Numbered from the stretch's first letter, positions 1 to 9,812 are shown. The stretch is DNA of 64,000 nt from Lewinellaceae bacterium (GCA_020636405.1 JACJXW010000011.1:140204-204203), one strand, 5' to 3'. Notes: a model not told the origin generated them from the sequence alone. Numbers and translations are program-made.

Positions 1-83
1 CGACTCCATATTTCACCTTCCAGGCATCCTTGTCATCAGCCTCCACTGTAGCACTTTTCTAACAACCCCCAAAATAACTGCTT

Positions 84-677
84 ATGAAACGATTAACAGT
101 CTTTATGATCGCCGTGTTGTTCGGTGTTGCCTTCAGCTGTCAGAAAGATAGCCTCACCGGTTTCAACAACGAAGAATTGGATGTTCGTTCAGAAGATGCC
201 GTTTTTTCCAAGCCTCATCCCAAAATGGTAGAATTCCAGGCCGACTATATGCTTCTGCAGGTAGAGGCGCTGCCGGATGAAGGATTTATGCGTGAAATGA
301 GGCCTCCCAAAGGTTCTACACCCATCCTGTACGGTATGAGAGGTAGCGCCACTTTTTTGGGAAAGTTTGATCAAGGCATGAGCTATGAGATTCACTTCCT
401 GCCGGCTGAAGCACTTGAGAAACCGGAAGGCCAGCTCAGAGTATTTGTTTATGGGCAATTCATGGGCAGTAAGGACCTGGACTGCCTGAAGTATTTCGGC
501 CAATGCATCTACCATCCTGATGGCAGGAGAGAATACGATTATGAATTCTATTCCGGTACCGGCCCGTTCCGCAAAGTTCAGGGTTGGATAAAGGGTAGTG
601 GTGTGGCAAAGGCTCAGGGACAATTCATGGAATTTACCGCAAAGGGCAAGATGACTATACCTCCGCTTGAGAATTAA
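84..677 (+). CDS. Hypothetical lipoprotein
   Basis: 197 residues. The N-terminus is a lipoprotein signal: two basic residues, a hydrophobic stretch and a lipobox ending GVAFSC with the acceptor cysteine at residue 19, so the mature protein should be lipid-anchored in the envelope. The rest looks soluble and beta-rich, with a Cys pair about six residues apart near residue 135. I recognise no family and assign no function. The gene stands alone and converges on the glycosyltransferase-like gene, with about 75 bp between their ends. The start is chosen because the signal peptide begins directly at this ATG. Confidence 0.75.
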   Translation: MKRLTVFMIAVLFGVAFSCQKDSLTGFNNEELDVRSEDAVFSKPHPKMVEFQADYMLLQVEALPDEGFMREMRPPKGSTPILYGMRGSATFLGKFDQGMSYEIHFLPAEALEKPEGQLRVFVYGQFMGSKDLDCLKYFGQCIYHPDGRREYDYEFYSGTGPFRKVQGWIKGSGVAKAQGQFMEFTAKGKMTIPPLEN

Positions 678-751
678 AAGCTCCGCGGCCCTGGCATGGC
701 TTTTCACTCCCAATGTAATTTCCAGGCGGATGTTCAGCTTGTGGCGGAAGC

Positions 752-1864
752 CTATACCGCCACTGCTATTTTTTCTATTGCGGATACCTGGCGGCAGATC
801 GTCTCCACCGCGTATTCGAGCCCTTGTTCCTCTCGCAGCGTTTTGCCCATTGATTTGGCCTTGTACTGCATGGATAAGCGCAGGGCTTCTTCCAAAGCGG
901 CCTTCAAGGCGGTGGCCGTCGGCGGCTCTTTGCGGAGATGGATGCCGATGCCGTGATGTTGCAGGAGTTGGCCCCAGCATGTTGCTTCTGTGCCGGAACC
1001 ACATAAAATACTTGGGACTCCGGCCCGTGCCGCTGCCGGCAGGTTGGCGGTTTGCCGGTAGTGGATCACAACGGCGCACTGCTGGAATAACCATTCCTGG
1101 ATTGGTGACTGGACGTGGAAGATGTCCCGCTGCAGGATACCCTCTTCAAAACCGGGCCAATTTGTGCAAAGGATCGCCCGGAAGCCCATCATTTTGGAGA
1201 GCTCTTTTACCATTTTCAAGAGGAACTCGCGTTCCGCCTCCGGAGTCTGGCTAAAGTCAAAAAATACCGGCCGTCCCCCACGGTACAACCAGTCGCTCAG
1301 GGCAGGAGAGGGGCTCCGGCCCAGGAATATCCGCTGCAGGCTATCGGGAATAGACCACTGGCCGCAGAGATGGATAGGGGGATGGTGCTCTTCATCGCCA
1401 CACAGCAGCCGGGGGCTGAAGTTGTAGAGGGTAGGGATATACATTCCCTGTAATTGGTTGCTGTTCCGTCGCACCCAGGAAGAAAATCGCCGAAGCAGGC
1501 TTCCCTTTCGGGCGAAGCGGGCGAAAACTTCCTCCGCCTTTAATGCGATGCCCATTATCGGGCAGGGCAGTGGGCCCAGCGCCCGGACAGTGGAAAGGTA
1601 GGGCTTGTGTATGACCAGCAGGCTCGAGTGTTGAGCCAACTCCTGTACTTTCAGCAGCAGTTCCCGGCCCTCTTCTTCCCCCCCCGGGCTGCTTGCCGCA
1701 GTAACCGGCTGGAAGTACAGTCCCAGTTTGTTGGCCAACCCCTGGAAGGCAGAGGCGGCGGCCAGGCAAACCTCCAGCCCTTGCTGGTGTAGCTGGCTCC
1801 CAAGAGCGAGCAGGTAGTGAACGTCCGGTCCGGTACTGAGCGTGAAGAGGGTGATGGTTTTCAT
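752..1864 (-). CDS. GT-B glycosyltransferase-like protein (GT1/MGT type)
   Basis: 370 residues with the layout of GT1 (UDP-glycosyltransferase/sterol glucosyltransferase-like) proteins. The N-terminal Rossmann half has the classic opening (LFTLSTGPDVHYLLALGSQL, then LAAASAF). The C-terminal half keeps the later part of the donor-site motif (AARAGVPSILCGS, then EATCWGQLLQHHGIGI). The glycine-rich HGGxGT core is replaced by HYRQTAN, so the donor pocket has diverged and activity is uncertain. There is no signal peptide, which suggests a cytosolic or membrane-peripheral enzyme. It would move a sugar from a nucleotide-sugar to a small lipophilic acceptor, but the substrate cannot be read. The gene is monocistronic as far as can be seen. 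Confidence 0.75.
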   Translation of the reverse strand: MKTITLFTLSTGPDVHYLLALGSQLHQQGLEVCLAAASAFQGLANKLGLYFQPVTAASSPGGEEEGRELLLKVQELAQHSSLLVIHKPYLSTVRALGPLPCPIMGIALKAEEVFARFARKGSLLRRFSSWVRRNSNQLQGMYIPTLYNFSPRLLCGDEEHHPPIHLCGQWSIPDSLQRIFLGRSPSPALSDWLYRGGRPVFFDFSQTPEAEREFLLKMVKELSKMMGFRAILCTNWPGFEEGILQRDIFHVQSPIQEWLFQQCAVVIHYRQTANLPAAARAGVPSILCGSGTEATCWGQLLQHHGIGIHLRKEPPTATALKAALEEALRLSMQYKAKSMGKTLREEQGLEYAVETICRQVSAIEKIAVAV

Positions 1865-2307
1865 GAGTCCAGGTTTTACGATGCTTTTGGCCAGGGGGCT
1901 CTGGGGGTGCTACTCCTATATTTGGTGGAGTGGGCAATTGTTACCATGCGGCGGAGCCCTTTCTATTCACTCTTATGGATAAATACCGGGAAAGTGGAGA
2001 AGTGGCCTCGTAGGTTAACACTTTTTTAGGATTTGGAGCCAGAGCCAGGGGGAGGAAGAGAATAACCGGGGCAGATGAGCTAATCTCCCTTATTGACAGG
2101 ACAATGCAGTCCACGAGATGATATAGGCGTTGATAACAGATGGAAGCTGATACCTGTAGGGGGACGGACAGGAAGAACCATCGCAGTACAAGCAAAGGCA
2201 TCCCTGCCAACAATCGGAATAGCGGAGGCCCCGGCACAGCAGTGCTGTCGAATGAGCATTTACAGCATCTTCGGCTAAAGCAGGGGGTTCATGTTACAAC
2301 CCAAAAC
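1865..2307. other. Intergenic region, nothing recognised
   Basis: 443 bp between two minus-strand genes. Short frames are present on both strands but none has convincing composition or a family resemblance. It should hold the promoter of the glycosyltransferase-like gene and the 3' end of the asnS transcript. I see no strong hairpin or repeat. Confidence 0.5.
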
Positions 2308-3762
2308 CTAAAACTCCGCATTGCCCGGCGTTCTCGGGAAGCCGATCACATCGCGAATGTTGCCCATTCCGGTAATGAATTGCACCATGCGTTCGAAACC
2401 CAGTCCGAAACCGGCATGGGGGCAGCCGCCGAACTTGCGCAGCTCGAGATACCACCACAATTCTTCTTCGGGGATACCCATATCGTGCATGCGCTGAACG
2501 AGCACCTCGTAGCGTTCCTCCCGCTGGGAGCCGCCGATCACCTCTCCGATGCCGGGGAAGAGCACGTCCATTGCGGCAACGGTGCGGCCGGGTACTTCGG
2601 GGTTTTCTTCGTTGAGGCGCATATAGAAGGCCTTGATGCTGGCGGGATAATCCCGAACGATTACCGGCTTTTGAAAGTGCTTCTCCACTAGGTAACGCTC
2701 GTGTTCCGCCTGCAGGTCCTTACCCCATTCCACATCGTACTCGAACTTGCCTTTCTTATAGGGCTTGGAGTTGCGCAGGATGCGGACGGCTTCAGTATAG
2801 GTAATGCGTTCGAAGTCGTTGTCTGCCACGAATCGCAGGGTCTCTGTCAACCCCATGGGGCGGCGTTGTTCCTTGGGTAGGTTCTTTTCCTGGTTCTGGA
2901 TGCGCTGGTCCAGGAAGTCCAACTCGTCCGGGTAGTTATCCAGAATATGGCGGATGAGATACTTGCAGAAATCCTCTGCCAGCCCCATATTGTCAAAGAT
3001 ATCAAAGAAGGCTATTTCCGGTTCGATCATCCAGAACTCGGCCAGGTGGCGGGAGGTATTGGAGTTTTCAGCGCGGAAGGTAGGGCCGAAGGTATAAACC
3101 TTGCCCAGTGCCAGAGCTCCGATCTCGGCCTGTAGCTGGCCGGAAACGGTCAGGTTGGTAGGCTTTTCGAAAAAGTCCTGGCTCCAGTCCACCTGTCCGT
3201 CTTCCGTCCGGGGCGGGTTGCCCACATCCAAAGTGGTGACGTGAAACATCTCCCCGGCCCCTTCGGCGTCACTGCCCGTGATAATGGGCGTGTGCAAATA
3301 GAAGTAGCCGTTATCGTTAAAATATTTGTGGATGGCATAGGCAACGCCGTGGCGGATGCGAAAAACGGCGGTAAAGGTGTTGGTGCGCATGCGGAAGTGG
3401 GCTTTCTCACGCATGAACTCCATGCTCTGCGCCTTGGGCTGCATAGGGTACTGCTCTGGATTGGCCTCTCCCAGGATCTCCAGGGATTCTGCCAGTACTT
3501 CCACGTCCTGGCCGGCGCCCTGCGATTCCACCAGTTTGCCCGTCACCTTGATGCAGGCGTGAAAAGTTACCTTTTTCAGCACAGCTTCATCGAACTGCTC
3601 AAAGTCGACAACCACCTGCAGCGTATTCATGCTGGTGCCGTCATTCAGGGCAATGAAACGGTTGGAACGAAAGGACCGTACCCAGCCCATAACGGTGACC
3701 TCCTGGCCCAACAGGTCGGTATATTCAGTAAGGACGGTTTTTATCTCGGTTCGCTTGCTCAT
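2308..3762 (-). CDS. asnS: Asparaginyl-tRNA synthetase
   Basis: 484 residues, the usual AsnRS length. This class IIb enzyme activates asparagine with ATP and charges tRNA-Asn in the cytosol. The N-terminal OB-fold that binds the anticodon is visible (GWVRSFRSNRFIALNDG, residues about 26-42). Class II motif 2 appears as FRAENSNTSRHLAEFWMIEP, and motif 3 near the C-terminus as GFGLGFERM, followed by the family ending IRDVIGFPRTPGNAEF. That ending separates AsnRS/AspRS from LysRS, and the overall sequence matches bacterial AsnRS. It is a stand-alone gene with wide gaps on both sides. Confidence 0.97.
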   Translation of the reverse strand: MSKRTEIKTVLTEYTDLLGQEVTVMGWVRSFRSNRFIALNDGTSMNTLQVVVDFEQFDEAVLKKVTFHACIKVTGKLVESQGAGQDVEVLAESLEILGEANPEQYPMQPKAQSMEFMREKAHFRMRTNTFTAVFRIRHGVAYAIHKYFNDNGYFYLHTPIITGSDAEGAGEMFHVTTLDVGNPPRTEDGQVDWSQDFFEKPTNLTVSGQLQAEIGALALGKVYTFGPTFRAENSNTSRHLAEFWMIEPEIAFFDIFDNMGLAEDFCKYLIRHILDNYPDELDFLDQRIQNQEKNLPKEQRRPMGLTETLRFVADNDFERITYTEAVRILRNSKPYKKGKFEYDVEWGKDLQAEHERYLVEKHFQKPVIVRDYPASIKAFYMRLNEENPEVPGRTVAAMDVLFPGIGEVIGGSQREERYEVLVQRMHDMGIPEEELWWYLELRKFGGCPHAGFGLGFERMVQFITGMGNIRDVIGFPRTPGNAEF

Positions 3763-4096
3763 GGCGCTATTTGTGGAAGTGTTTATGTGTAAATGTCTAA
3801 TTTCTTGAATGCCCGAATGGTTCCGGGGCTATCCAATTTTACGCCCTCCGGCTCAAAGAAGTTGCGAAAATACAGGTTTTGGAGAGAAAGATCAAATAGG
3901 GAGAAGATTTTGGCATGACTCTATGGGCTTTCGTAGTTCCGCACGGGGAAAGATGAAGGATAACCAGGCGCGAGGGCGGGTTTCGAGGGGGTGAAGTGGA
4001 GGGCATCCCAGCGGAAAGGCGAGGGGGGATAGTTATAAAAGCAATCCTTACTTAAGTAATGATCACAAACATAACGGCCAGAATAACTTCGGCTTT
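3763..4096. other. Intergenic region, nothing recognised
   Basis: 334 bp between the start of asnS and the end of the pseudouridine synthase gene, both on the minus strand. It must hold the asnS promoter, but I could not find a clear TTTG/TAnnTTTG pair. No repeat or RNA gene is visible. Confidence 0.45.
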
Positions 4097-4996
4097 TCAC
4101 CCGTCGTTGAACTGCTGCCACCGTTGCTCCGACCGCTGCAGGAAAGACTCAAACTTGCCGGGAGGTGGTATCCTGAAACGAGCCGGCTGCCCGGTTGCAG
4201 GGTGGGCGAATTCTAACCCTACGGCACTGAGAAACAACCCTTTGCCTTTGAGCAGCGGCTGGTTTTTCGTATACAATACATCCCCCAGGATGGGACAGCC
4301 TATACCGGCCAGGTGGCGGCGCAACTGGTGGGTACGGCCGGTGCGGGGGCAGAGCTCAAGTAGCGAGATCCATTCTACCTTAAGCGAGCGCACTTGCCGG
4401 AGCAGGCGAAATTCAGTGTGGGCTTCCTGCCCGTCGATGGGTTCCTGAACAATTCCCGCCGGAGGGGCCTTTCCCGCCACGATGGCCAGATAGGTTTTTT
4501 GTACGGCCTTTTTTTCAAACTGGCGTCCCAGAGCAATAGCTGCCCGATGAGATTTGGCTACCAGCAGGAGCCCGGAGGTCAGGGCGTCGAGGCGGTGGAC
4601 GGGGCGGGGCCAGGGCAGCGCGTCAGGAGCAGCGGAGGGAGAGAGGTTGAACTGGAGGGCATTGGCCACCGTCCGGTACTGGTTGCCACTGGTGGGCAGG
4701 CCAGCGGGCTTGTCGATCACAGCCAGGTGATCATCCTCGAAGTGAACCTTAAGCGGGAACTCCAGCGGTTTCGGAGGCTTCAAGTTGGAGGGCATCAGCT
4801 CGATGCGCTGGCCGGGGAGCACCCAGTCGCCGGTTTGGCCAGGCCGCCCGTCGACCCATATCGCTCCTGCCTTGATGGCCTTTTTGATGCCTTTACGGGA
4901 GGGAATGGCCCGAAAAACCCGGGGTGCGTAATCGCTCAGGCGTTCACGGGGTGTGCCGGGCGGTACGGTATGGGCTTCCAGGGGGAACATGGCCAT
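4097..4996 (-). CDS. RluA-family RNA pseudouridine synthase
   Basis: 299 residues. An S4-like RNA-binding segment lies at about residues 30-70 (GIKKAIKAGAIWVDGR). The RluA catalytic core follows: DDHLAVIDKPAGLPTSG, the motif HRLDALTSGLLLVAKS with the catalytic Asp, and RTGRTHQLRRHLAGIGCPILGD. Family members isomerise specific uridines to pseudouridine in rRNA or tRNA; the target site cannot be told from sequence. The reading frame is complete and uninterrupted. The S41 peptidase gene lies 56 bp upstream on the same strand, so the two may be co-transcribed, although their functions are unrelated. Confidence 0.9.
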   Translation of the reverse strand: MAMFPLEAHTVPPGTPRERLSDYAPRVFRAIPSRKGIKKAIKAGAIWVDGRPGQTGDWVLPGQRIELMPSNLKPPKPLEFPLKVHFEDDHLAVIDKPAGLPTSGNQYRTVANALQFNLSPSAAPDALPWPRPVHRLDALTSGLLLVAKSHRAAIALGRQFEKKAVQKTYLAIVAGKAPPAGIVQEPIDGQEAHTEFRLLRQVRSLKVEWISLLELCPRTGRTHQLRRHLAGIGCPILGDVLYTKNQPLLKGKGLFLSAVGLEFAHPATGQPARFRIPPPGKFESFLQRSEQRWQQFNDG

Positions 4997-5052
4997 TTGA
5001 TTTACTGCTTTGGGAAAATATTCTGGCGAAGTTGCTGCAGGTATTCCATCCG

Positions 5053-6435
5053 TTAGTCCTGTAATTTCCCCTTCAACACCTCTACCGCCTTTTCCAGCGC
5101 CCTGTCCCGGGTTTGTATGAAATCCTCCACGGTCGGGGCTACCTCGATCTGGGGTATGATGCCGTAACCTACGAACTCCCGCCCGTCGGGGAAAACGTCT
5201 TTTTTAGTGCATATCCTGGCGGACCCTCCTCCGGGTAGTTCCAGCATCAGAGGCTGGCCGGTGCTCCCGTATGTTTTTTGGCCGATGCGGGTGATGTGGG
5301 GCTGGCCATCCAGGTATACGAGGAAGTCTTCAGCGGCAGAGGCCGTATTGTGGCTGGTCAGGATTACAGTAGGCACTACTATCCTGGGCCCTTTTACATC
5401 ATTGGTGTCCGGCGCATATTCAAATTCATGCCATACGTTGCCGTTGAAGTAATCCAGAGACGTTTTTTCCCATTCATCGATCAGGGTGTCCTTATTTTCA
5501 TCAGCGACCCAGTATCCCCAGGCCTTATAGGCGGCGCGGTGTTCCCGCGTCATACTTCGGGAGCCGAAGAGCAGGGTGTCCTCGGTAAGGTATTTGGCAA
5601 TCTCCAGTCCAATAGTGGTGCTGCCCCCGCCATTGTTCCGGATGTCGATGATCAGCGCTTTCGCCTTAAGCAACTCCGGTACTTTTTCTATGAAAAGGGT
5701 ATCAATTTTTTCGTCTCCGAATGAATTCAACGCGACGTAGGCGATATCCTTTTCCATCCATTTGAAATTCAACAGTTCCCAATCCGGGAATGGCGGATAG
5801 ATGGCTTCTTTGTTCAACGCCCGGGTGAGGTGCAGGCTCCGCTCCAACCCTTTTGGGGTGCGAATGCGGATATCAATAGACTCTCCCTTAAAGCCTTTCA
5901 GCAGGCCCCGGATACCATTGTCCCAGAGGATGTAATCCGTTGAGGAAGAAATATAGGGAATGACCTCTTTCTCCAGATAGGCCTTCACCGGCATGCCGTT
6001 TACCTGGATGACCTCACTACCCACCGGAACCTCTTCCTTTTTCGGTTCATTGACATGGGTGATGATGGCCTTCCCATCGACATTCTCCAGGAATAGCCGA
6101 TAATCGCCAAAGCTGGTGCGATAGAGCAGGGAATCGATCCTGCTGGGCATGTATATATTGGTATGGCCGTCCTGCAGCAAGGCACACATCCGTTCCAAAG
6201 CCTTGTAGTAGTCATAATCACTCTCCGTAGCCAGGATGATGGGAATATAAGCCTGGTAAACGCTATCCCAATTCAGTTCCGGGACCTGGCCGAAGAAGGC
6301 GAAATTGTAGTTCACTTCCTGCCAGAATTTGGATAGTCCGTAGATCTTTTCTTCCGGGCGAATCGAGTTTTCCCGCTGTGCCCAGGCCATGGCTGTTCCT
6401 GAAAGGAAGGTCAGTATTAGGAGTAATCGGAGCAT
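5053..6435 (-). CDS. Secreted S41-family peptidase (tail-specific protease type)
   Basis: 460 residues. A cleavable signal peptide (MLRLLLILTFLSGTAMAWAQ) sends it to the periplasm or cell surface. A helical N-terminal region (about 25-110) precedes a PDZ-like stretch around GSEVIQVNGMPVKAYLE, then the S41 core. In the core, IIDIRNNGGGSTTIGLEIAK and VILTSHNTASAAEDFLVYL match the substrate-binding loop and the nucleophile region of C-terminal processing and tricorn-like peptidases. The nucleophile segment is SHNTASAAE rather than the common SASASE, which is frequent in Bacteroidota members. No T9SS sorting domain is present. The substrate is unknown. Confidence 0.88.
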   Translation of the reverse strand: MLRLLLILTFLSGTAMAWAQRENSIRPEEKIYGLSKFWQEVNYNFAFFGQVPELNWDSVYQAYIPIILATESDYDYYKALERMCALLQDGHTNIYMPSRIDSLLYRTSFGDYRLFLENVDGKAIITHVNEPKKEEVPVGSEVIQVNGMPVKAYLEKEVIPYISSSTDYILWDNGIRGLLKGFKGESIDIRIRTPKGLERSLHLTRALNKEAIYPPFPDWELLNFKWMEKDIAYVALNSFGDEKIDTLFIEKVPELLKAKALIIDIRNNGGGSTTIGLEIAKYLTEDTLLFGSRSMTREHRAAYKAWGYWVADENKDTLIDEWEKTSLDYFNGNVWHEFEYAPDTNDVKGPRIVVPTVILTSHNTASAAEDFLVYLDGQPHITRIGQKTYGSTGQPLMLELPGGGSARICTKKDVFPDGREFVGYGIIPQIEVAPTVEDFIQTRDRALEKAVEVLKGKLQD

Positions 6436-6492
6436 AAATTATGGTGTTTTTTCTACTGGAAGTATAACGCGAATCTCAGGCTGGCCAGTATC

Positions 6493-7218
6493 TTACAAAA
6501 ACAATTGCTTCACCTCTTGCCGGTAACTTTTTCCAATGGGCAGCGGCTTCCCGTTTTTCAGGTGTAAGGTGTTGCCTTCTACATAATCAATGTGCTGCCG
6601 CTGAACAATATAGGATTTATGAATGCGGAAAAAATCGCTCTCCGGTAAGTCGCCCTCGAAACTGGCCAGGGTACGGGGGGTAAGGAGGAACTCCTCACCC
6701 TGCCATACTTTCACATAATTGCCATAGCTTTCCAGGTAGAATATGTCCGCCAGGTTGACCTGGACAAACCGCTTATCGGCTTTAATGAACAGCTGCTTTT
6801 GCTCATTCGGCGCCGGCTCCCGGGAGACAGGAGGAGGGGCAGGCGCCGCGGCATGAGTCAATTGATGGAGCTCGTAGGCTTTATTGACGGCCTTTAAAAA
6901 GCGTTCAAAGCGGAACGGTTTCAGCAGGTAATCGCACACATCCAGCTCAAAACTTTCCAGGGCATATTCTTCGTAGGCGGAGGTGACGATGACAAGGGGC
7001 CGTTGGTTCAGGGTCCTCAGGAAATCCAGGCCTTTCAGTTTGGGCATCTGAATGTCCAGGAATATCAGTTCTGCTTCCCGGGTGTTCAGGGCGGCGAGGG
7101 CTTCGGTAGCCGAATAGTACTGGCCGGCGGGCTCGAGGAAGGGCACATCCCGGGCGTACTCCAGGATGACTTTATGCGCCAACGGCTCGTCGTCGATGAT
7201 CAGAAAACGCAGGTTCAT
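6493..7218 (-). CDS. LytTR-family response regulator
   Basis: 241 residues. The receiver domain (1-120) has the acidic pocket IIDDE and the phospho-acceptor Asp near residue 55 in LIFLDIQMPKLKGLDF, plus the conserved TSAYEEYA and LKPF segments. A proline-rich linker leads to a LytTR DNA-binding domain (about 140-241) with FIKADKRFVQVNLADIFYLE and the recognition segment FFRIHKSYIVQRQHIDYVE. Its start overlaps the end of the kinase gene by 4 bp (ATGA), so the two are translationally coupled and form a two-component system. A likely target is the divergent ABC-peptidase operon, but that is inference from position only. Confidence 0.93.
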   Translation of the reverse strand: MNLRFLIIDDEPLAHKVILEYARDVPFLEPAGQYYSATEALAALNTREAELIFLDIQMPKLKGLDFLRTLNQRPLVIVTSAYEEYALESFELDVCDYLLKPFRFERFLKAVNKAYELHQLTHAAAPAPPPVSREPAPNEQKQLFIKADKRFVQVNLADIFYLESYGNYVKVWQGEEFLLTPRTLASFEGDLPESDFFRIHKSYIVQRQHIDYVEGNTLHLKNGKPLPIGKSYRQEVKQLFL

Positions 7219-8672
7219 GACAGGTTCAGTTTCAGCGTAGCGGTGTAGGTGTTTTGCCCTTGTTCCTCAGTTGTTAGTTCGTGGCGTTCGGGGAATAGCA
7301 GCTCCAGCCGGCGCTTCAGGTTGGCCAGGCCGAACCCTCCGGGTTCTGCAACCCGCTCTTCTACGGAATTCTTACAGGAGAACAGCAAATCGCCGGCACC
7401 GCTTTCCAAACGCAGGTGCAAAAAACCGGCCCCTTCCGCCGGCTCAATGCCGTGTTTGAAGGCATTCTCCACTAAGGTAATAAATAACAGGGGGGGGATG
7501 GGCAGTTTTTCATCGGTGATGTCCTTTTCGAACCGGAAATCGAGCCGTTTGTGCAACCGGATCCGCTGCAGGTGAATGTAATCTTCGATGTATTTCACCT
7601 CTTCGGCAAGGGGTACGTGGCCTTCTTTTCCTTTATAGATCACATAACGCATCAGTTCGGAAAGCTGCAGGATGACTTCCGGTGTCTGCCGGTCCTGGGT
7701 CAGGCTGAGAGCGTACAGGTTGTTGAGGGTGTTGAAGAAGAAATGCGGGTTGACCTGTTGTTTCAGCAGCTTCAGTTCTGCTTCCGACCGCTCCCGGGCC
7801 AAAGCGGTTATCTCGTTGTTTTGCCGGTACCATTTGATCGCCAGGATAAACGGAATGCTGAACAACATCCCAAAGAAGGGTACCAGGGCGTTGATCTCTT
7901 CGAAGATCAATCCGTTGTTCATCGGATGTATGTCTGTCTGCCGGACCATGGGCAGCCAGGAGATCAGCTGGGCCGCAACCGGGTAAAAGAGCAGGACGGC
8001 GGCGATGAACCCGAAGCCGTAAAAAATGACGCCTTTCTGCTTCAGCATTTTGTTGATGAGGAAATAATGGTTGATCCAGTAAAAACAATAATAAATAAGC
8101 AGGATAATAAAGATCTGGAGAGTGTAACTGATCACCGTTAACGGAGAGGCCTCACCCATGGGATTGCCCGGAATGGTAAATCCCAGCCCTGCATAAAAAA
8201 CGGCAAATAGGGCTGTAAACAACAGGATACCCTTTTCCAGGCTTACTTTCCGGGCCCACAGGCGCGCCGCTTTGCCTTCCAGCCAGTAATGATTCACCAG
8301 AATGGCCAGTTCGGCGATCAGAAACCAGGCGCCGGTACTCCGGACGGCCACCTTGCCGAGGGCGCCGGAAGCGATCCATTCCTGCCAGCCCAGCGCCTCC
8401 AGCAGATAAGGGTAGGCCAGGAAACAGAAACCCCACAACAGCACAAACGCTATGGTGGGTAACTGTCGCCTGAGCCGTTGCCTGAAGCCGGAAAAGGCCA
8501 GTACCGGAGCGAACAACAGGCAGCCCCTGCTTATATAGGACAGGTATACGGGCCACTCGTGGCGGTTTTCCTGAACGGACAGCAGGATACTGGTGAAAAC
8601 GATGCCGGTGAAGAAGATCCAGATGGTGCTGGATAACAGGAAATGCTCAATGTGTTTAACAACTCTATTCAT
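7215..8672 (-). CDS. LytS-like sensor histidine kinase
   Basis: 485 residues from the chosen start; the open frame runs 132 codons further upstream, but that part has no family character and overlaps the divergent ABC gene. The chosen ATG opens MNRVVKHIEHFLL, right before the first membrane helix. Six to eight hydrophobic segments fill residues 10-270. Then comes the His-kinase domain of the LytS group: KQQVNPHFFFNTLNNLYAL with the phospho-accepting His, followed by an HATPase domain with FITLVENAFKHG and the glycine-box remnant FGLANLKRRLELLF. It should autophosphorylate and pass phosphate to the coupled LytTR regulator. The ligand is unknown. Confidence 0.9.
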   Translation of the reverse strand: MNRVVKHIEHFLLSSTIWIFFTGIVFTSILLSVQENRHEWPVYLSYISRGCLLFAPVLAFSGFRQRLRRQLPTIAFVLLWGFCFLAYPYLLEALGWQEWIASGALGKVAVRSTGAWFLIAELAILVNHYWLEGKAARLWARKVSLEKGILLFTALFAVFYAGLGFTIPGNPMGEASPLTVISYTLQIFIILLIYYCFYWINHYFLINKMLKQKGVIFYGFGFIAAVLLFYPVAAQLISWLPMVRQTDIHPMNNGLIFEEINALVPFFGMLFSIPFILAIKWYRQNNEITALARERSEAELKLLKQQVNPHFFFNTLNNLYALSLTQDRQTPEVILQLSELMRYVIYKGKEGHVPLAEEVKYIEDYIHLQRIRLHKRLDFRFEKDITDEKLPIPPLLFITLVENAFKHGIEPAEGAGFLHLRLESGAGDLLFSCKNSVEERVAEPGGFGLANLKRRLELLFPERHELTTEEQGQNTYTATLKLNLS

Positions 8673-8889
8673 GCGTTTTCTTTTTTCACTGCCTTCAAAC
8701 CAAGCCAATAGGATCGACTCCGCCAAATTTACGTGGCCAAAGCCGCTCCTCCCATGATGAAGGGCTGATTTTCCAATGGCGAGGGATATTCGCTCCTTTA
8801 TCCTGCTTATCGGGCCCTTCACCACTATTAATAGCTGGTGCGTTTTTTCTCCTCTACATTTACTGCAGATCACCAAAACCACCAGCCTT

Positions 8890-9765
8890 ATGCAACTGGC
8901 CGTTTCCAATCTGACCAAAGTATACTCCAACGGTGTCCGGGCCATCGATAACCTGAGCCTGGAGATCGGCACCGGAATGTTCGGCCTGCTTGGGCCCAAC
9001 GGCGCCGGCAAATCCACTCTGATGAGAACCATCGCTACCCTGCAACTCCCCGATTCCGGCACCATCACTTTCCGGGGGATCGACGTTTTGGAAGATCCTA
9101 TGCGCCTGCGCCGGATACTCGGTTACCTTCCCCAGGAATTTGGCGTCTATCCCAGGGTGTCGGCCGAAAACCTGCTGGACTATTTCGCTACCCTGAAGGG
9201 CGTTGCTTCCCGGGCCGATCGCCGCCGGCTGATCGGGGAAGTATTGGAGATCACCAACCTCTACGAGGTGCGCAAAAAGTATGTGGACAGCTACTCCGGC
9301 GGGATGAAACAGCGCTTCGGCATCGCCCAGTTGCTGCTGAACAACCCCCAACTGATCATCGTAGACGAACCTACCGCCGGGCTGGATCCTGCTGAACGCC
9401 GCCGTTTCCTCAACATACTGCGGGAGGTGGGCGCCCGCAGCACCGTCATTTTTTCCACCCACATTGTAGACGACGTAAAGGAGCTGTGCACTGAGATGGC
9501 GATCCTGAACGGCGGGCGTTTGCTGCAGCACACCACTCCGGCAGCTGCTACGGCCGCCCTTCAGGGGCAGATCTGGACAAGGGCAGTTACCCGGGAAGAA
9601 GCGGAGGGCCTGGAGGCGCAATACGAGGTGCTTTCCTCCAACTACAACCAGCATTTTTCCATCGACATTCGGGTGTACAACGCACAACGCCCTTCTCCGG
9701 AATTCACAATGGCAGAACCGAAGTTGGAGGATGTCTATCTCCTGGCATTGAAAGCGGATAACTGA
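8890..9765 (+). CDS. ABC transporter ATP-binding protein
   Basis: 291 residues from the ATG that opens MQLAVSNLTKVYSNG; an in-frame extension of 38 codons upstream lacks ABC character. Walker A is GPNGAGKS (residues 35-42), the signature is SYSGGMKQR, and Walker B is LIIVDEPTAGLDP, followed by the switch His in IFSTHIVDD. It resembles the ABC-2 exporter ATPase group that pairs with membrane permeases of the type encoded 47 bp downstream. Together they should form one exporter or envelope complex. The C-terminal 60 residues after the switch are variable, as is usual for this group. The gene lies opposite the LytS-like kinase across a 217-bp divergent promoter region. Confidence 0.92.
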   Translation: MQLAVSNLTKVYSNGVRAIDNLSLEIGTGMFGLLGPNGAGKSTLMRTIATLQLPDSGTITFRGIDVLEDPMRLRRILGYLPQEFGVYPRVSAENLLDYFATLKGVASRADRRRLIGEVLEITNLYEVRKKYVDSYSGGMKQRFGIAQLLLNNPQLIIVDEPTAGLDPAERRRFLNILREVGARSTVIFSTHIVDDVKELCTEMAILNGGRLLQHTTPAAATAALQGQIWTRAVTREEAEGLEAQYEVLSSNYNQHFSIDIRVYNAQRPSPEFTMAEPKLEDVYLLALKADN

Positions 9766-9812
9766 CTGTTGCCGCTTCCTGAAGTTTTGCCTTCAAAAAA
9801 AATTGACCGATC

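Noticed and set aside
1941..2237. 98-codon minus-strand frame upstream of the glycosyltransferase-like gene
   Set aside because: Hydrophobic start, but composition is erratic and no family is recognised; too weak to list.
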